From Azoarcus sp. CIB (lineage in GTDB: Bacteria; Pseudomonadota; Gammaproteobacteria; Burkholderiales; Rhodocyclaceae), in NCBI RefSeq assembly GCF_001190925.1, contig NZ_CP011072.1, positions 1,798,001 through 1,862,000 of the forward strand: 64,000 nt of DNA. Direction: 5' to 3'. A program made the position numbers and the translations under genes. Every line of letters starts with the position of its first letter. Position 1 is the first letter of the stretch. Of this stretch, positions 62,581 through 64,000 are shown one piece after another. Under the pieces are notes generated by a model, which saw only the letters and a list, made by a program, of their open reading frames with translations, was not told the DNA's origin and made no database searches.

Positions 62581-63603
62581 TCAAGCGGACACGGCTGCAC
62601 TCCGATAATCAGTGCCGCGGGCCAACATCGCCCAGATGATGCGTGCATGCTTTGCGGCCAATGCGACGGCCGCGACATTGGCGCAGCTTCTCGCCTTGAG
62701 CGCTTCGGCCCAAGCACTCATCTGGTCGTGCTTTTGAGCGGTAAGACGCAGCACCGAGCGCGTACCGTGGATCAGCAAGGTTCGCAGCACGACATCGCCC
62801 CGCTTGCTGATCGCACCGAGTTTCGCCTTGCCGCCGCTAGAGTTCTGGCGTGGCGTGAGCCCCAGCCAGGCTGCAAACTGGCGGCCGTTGGTGAAGGTGC
62901 TGGCGTTGCCGACACTGGCGACAAGGGCAGTGGCGGTGATTGGACCGATGCCTTCGATCGCCATCAGTCGTCGCGCCGGCTCGCTCTGGCGCGCCAGCGC
63001 CTCGATCTTTCGATCATAGGCCAAGATGCGCTCATCGAGCGCGCGCAACCGGTCGTGGAGCTCACCCATCGTCTCGCGGACAAGGATTGGCAACTGCTTT
63101 CCGCCGGCGCCAATCTCGGCCAGCAACCTCCGCACGTGCGAAACCCCTGTTGCAGCAACAATGCCAAATTCACCGAGCAGGCCGCGGATTTGGTTTACCA
63201 GCGCAGTACGTTCGGACACCGTTAATGCACGCGCTCGATGCACCGTCAGAACCGCCTGGGCCTCCTCCGACTTCACGGGCACAAACCGCATGTTCGGCCG
63301 CCCGACCGCTTCGCAGATCGCCTCGGCATCGTTCGCATCGTTCTTCCCACTCTTTCGGTATGGGCTCACGAACTGGCCGGCCATCAACCGTGCGTCGTGG
63401 CCGAGCTTGCCCAGTTCCCGTGCCCAGTAGTGCGATCCGGCGCACGCTTCAAGCCCGACTAGGCAAGGCGGCAGTTGGGCGAAAAACTCGCACACTTGAG
63501 AGCGGCTCAATGTCTTCCTGATAACGGGTTTGCCTTGCGGGTCAACGCCGTGCACCTGGAAAACAGACTTGGCGATGTCGAGACCGATGCGAACAACGTT
63601 CAT
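62581..63603 (-). CDS. IS1111-group transposase
   Basis: The 340-residue protein has the N-terminal DEDD nuclease domain (RIGLDIAKSVFQVHG, LVGLEACAGSHYWA, KNDANDAEAICEAV) and the C-terminal Transposase_20 domain with IEGIGPITATALVA and FAAWLGLTPRQNSSGGK. The ATG at 63603 has a strong AAGGAGGT; the listed upstream codons are not needed. The coding region is intact. Confidence 0.93.
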   Translation of the reverse strand: MNVVRIGLDIAKSVFQVHGVDPQGKPVIRKTLSRSQVCEFFAQLPPCLVGLEACAGSHYWARELGKLGHDARLMAGQFVSPYRKSGKNDANDAEAICEAVGRPNMRFVPVKSEEAQAVLTVHRARALTVSERTALVNQIRGLLGEFGIVAATGVSHVRRLLAEIGAGGKQLPILVRETMGELHDRLRALDERILAYDRKIEALARQSEPARRLMAIEGIGPITATALVASVGNASTFTNGRQFAAWLGLTPRQNSSGGKAKLGAISKRGDVVLRTLLIHGTRSVLRLTAQKHDQMSAWAEALKARSCANVAAVALAAKHARIIWAMLARGTDYRSAAVSA

Positions 63604-63704
63604 GGCACACCTCCTTGGCTGGCTCGCTGCCGTCATGGCCGCGACCGGGTCAGTTTCCCGCTAGACGGGAGGGGGAGTCCATTTCATTAGCTTTGCATAA
63701 GGCC

Positions 63705-64000
63705 GAGGACCAGGAGTTGCCCCCTGCCCTTCTTCGTTTGACATTATCCGCCAAGGGTCGGCAACCGTACCGGTCGTTCGGCCGAGAGCCAAGCAAACGT
63801 TCAAAACGTCTTGTCAAGCGACATGGAGATTTGCCCCCTGACACTTCATGCATGGGCGCATGCAACGGATAGGCGCGCCGGCAATCCGCGCTTGAACACG
63901 TTACGTGGCTCCAAGAGCCCTTGAGAATTCGTTAAACGGCTGCCATTCCACGTAGCCGGGCTTCGGAAATTCTTACGGAGCGCAAACTACGGGCCAACGA
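63705..64000. other. Non-coding sequence at the right end of the window
   Basis: No convincing gene is seen. TTTGACATTAT (63737-63747) repeats the half-site upstream of the recombinase. A short TTGCCCCCTG appears twice (63717 and 63830), perhaps remnants of transposon ends. Confidence 0.4.

Larger units (their letters stand above)
62319..63692 (-). mobile_element. IS110-family insertion sequence, IS1111 group
   Basis: A DEDD transposase gene is bounded by subterminal inverted repeats GGACTCCCCC (62324-62333) and GGGGGAGTCC (63671-63680). The ends given are approximate, since this group makes no clear target duplication. The long gap is on the 3' side of the gene, as in the IS1111 group. The IS sits between GGCCTTATGCAA and its inverse TTGCATAAGGCC. 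Confidence 0.82.

Noticed and set aside
63615-63872. An 85-residue rightward frame at the right end
   Set aside because: It overlaps the IS end and lacks a ribosome site or coherent composition.

Overview
The window is GC-rich chromosomal DNA from a betaproteobacterium of the Aromatoleum/Azoarcus/Thauera group. The best evidence is a complete anaerobic benzoate cluster in the gene order of the bzd cluster of Azoarcus sp. CIB: bzdR, then bzdN-O-P-Q-M-S-T-U-V-W-X-Y-Z-A.

Layout. Positions 1-10.3 kb hold ordinary host genes: a thioredoxin-like protein cut by the window edge, an FmdE-domain protein, a PQQ-type sugar dehydrogenase, a thioesterase, a DUF1631 protein, an HDOD protein, two identical tRNA-Val genes, gltX and an ankyrin protein. 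Positions 10.4-32.9 kb hold the benzoate regulon: the BzdR regulator, an FNR-type box with a dense TGCA array before bzdN, the ATP-dependent benzoyl-CoA reductase with its ferredoxin and NADPH:ferredoxin module, the ring-cleavage enzymes, benzoate-CoA ligase, a five-gene branched-chain-type ABC importer and an MFS aromatic-acid symporter. Benzoate is imported, activated to benzoyl-CoA, reduced to the dienoyl-CoA, hydrated, oxidised and hydrolysed to a pimelyl-type CoA ester. Positions 33-39.5 kb hold a heavy-metal RND efflux operon. Positions 39.8-47.7 kb hold a chemoreceptor, DUF423, LemA/TPM genes and a DUF6351 protein.

Positions 47,739-58,598 are an integrated tailless virus of about 10.8 kb. 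It encodes a PM2 P2-type double-jelly-roll major capsid protein, a P9-type packaging ATPase, an HUH rolling-circle Rep, a lambda R-type transglycosylase, a heptad/hendecad-like repeat membrane protein, many tiny membrane proteins and a short HTH repressor. It has no integrase. Both ends carry dif-like sites with the same 13-bp core, pointing to capture by host XerCD. The right-hand site forms the 3' end of the repressor gene, so integration gives the repressor a stop codon that the circular form lacks at that place. This resembles integration-dependent immunity and is the most interesting signal in the window.

Positions 58.6-64 kb are a second mobile patch: an XRE regulator, a divergent KfrA-like/tyrosine recombinase pair with a recombination-site-like palindrome between them, and an IS1111-group IS110-family element whose 3' non-coding region shares short sequences with its own insertion junctions, as expected for a guide (seek/bridge) RNA.
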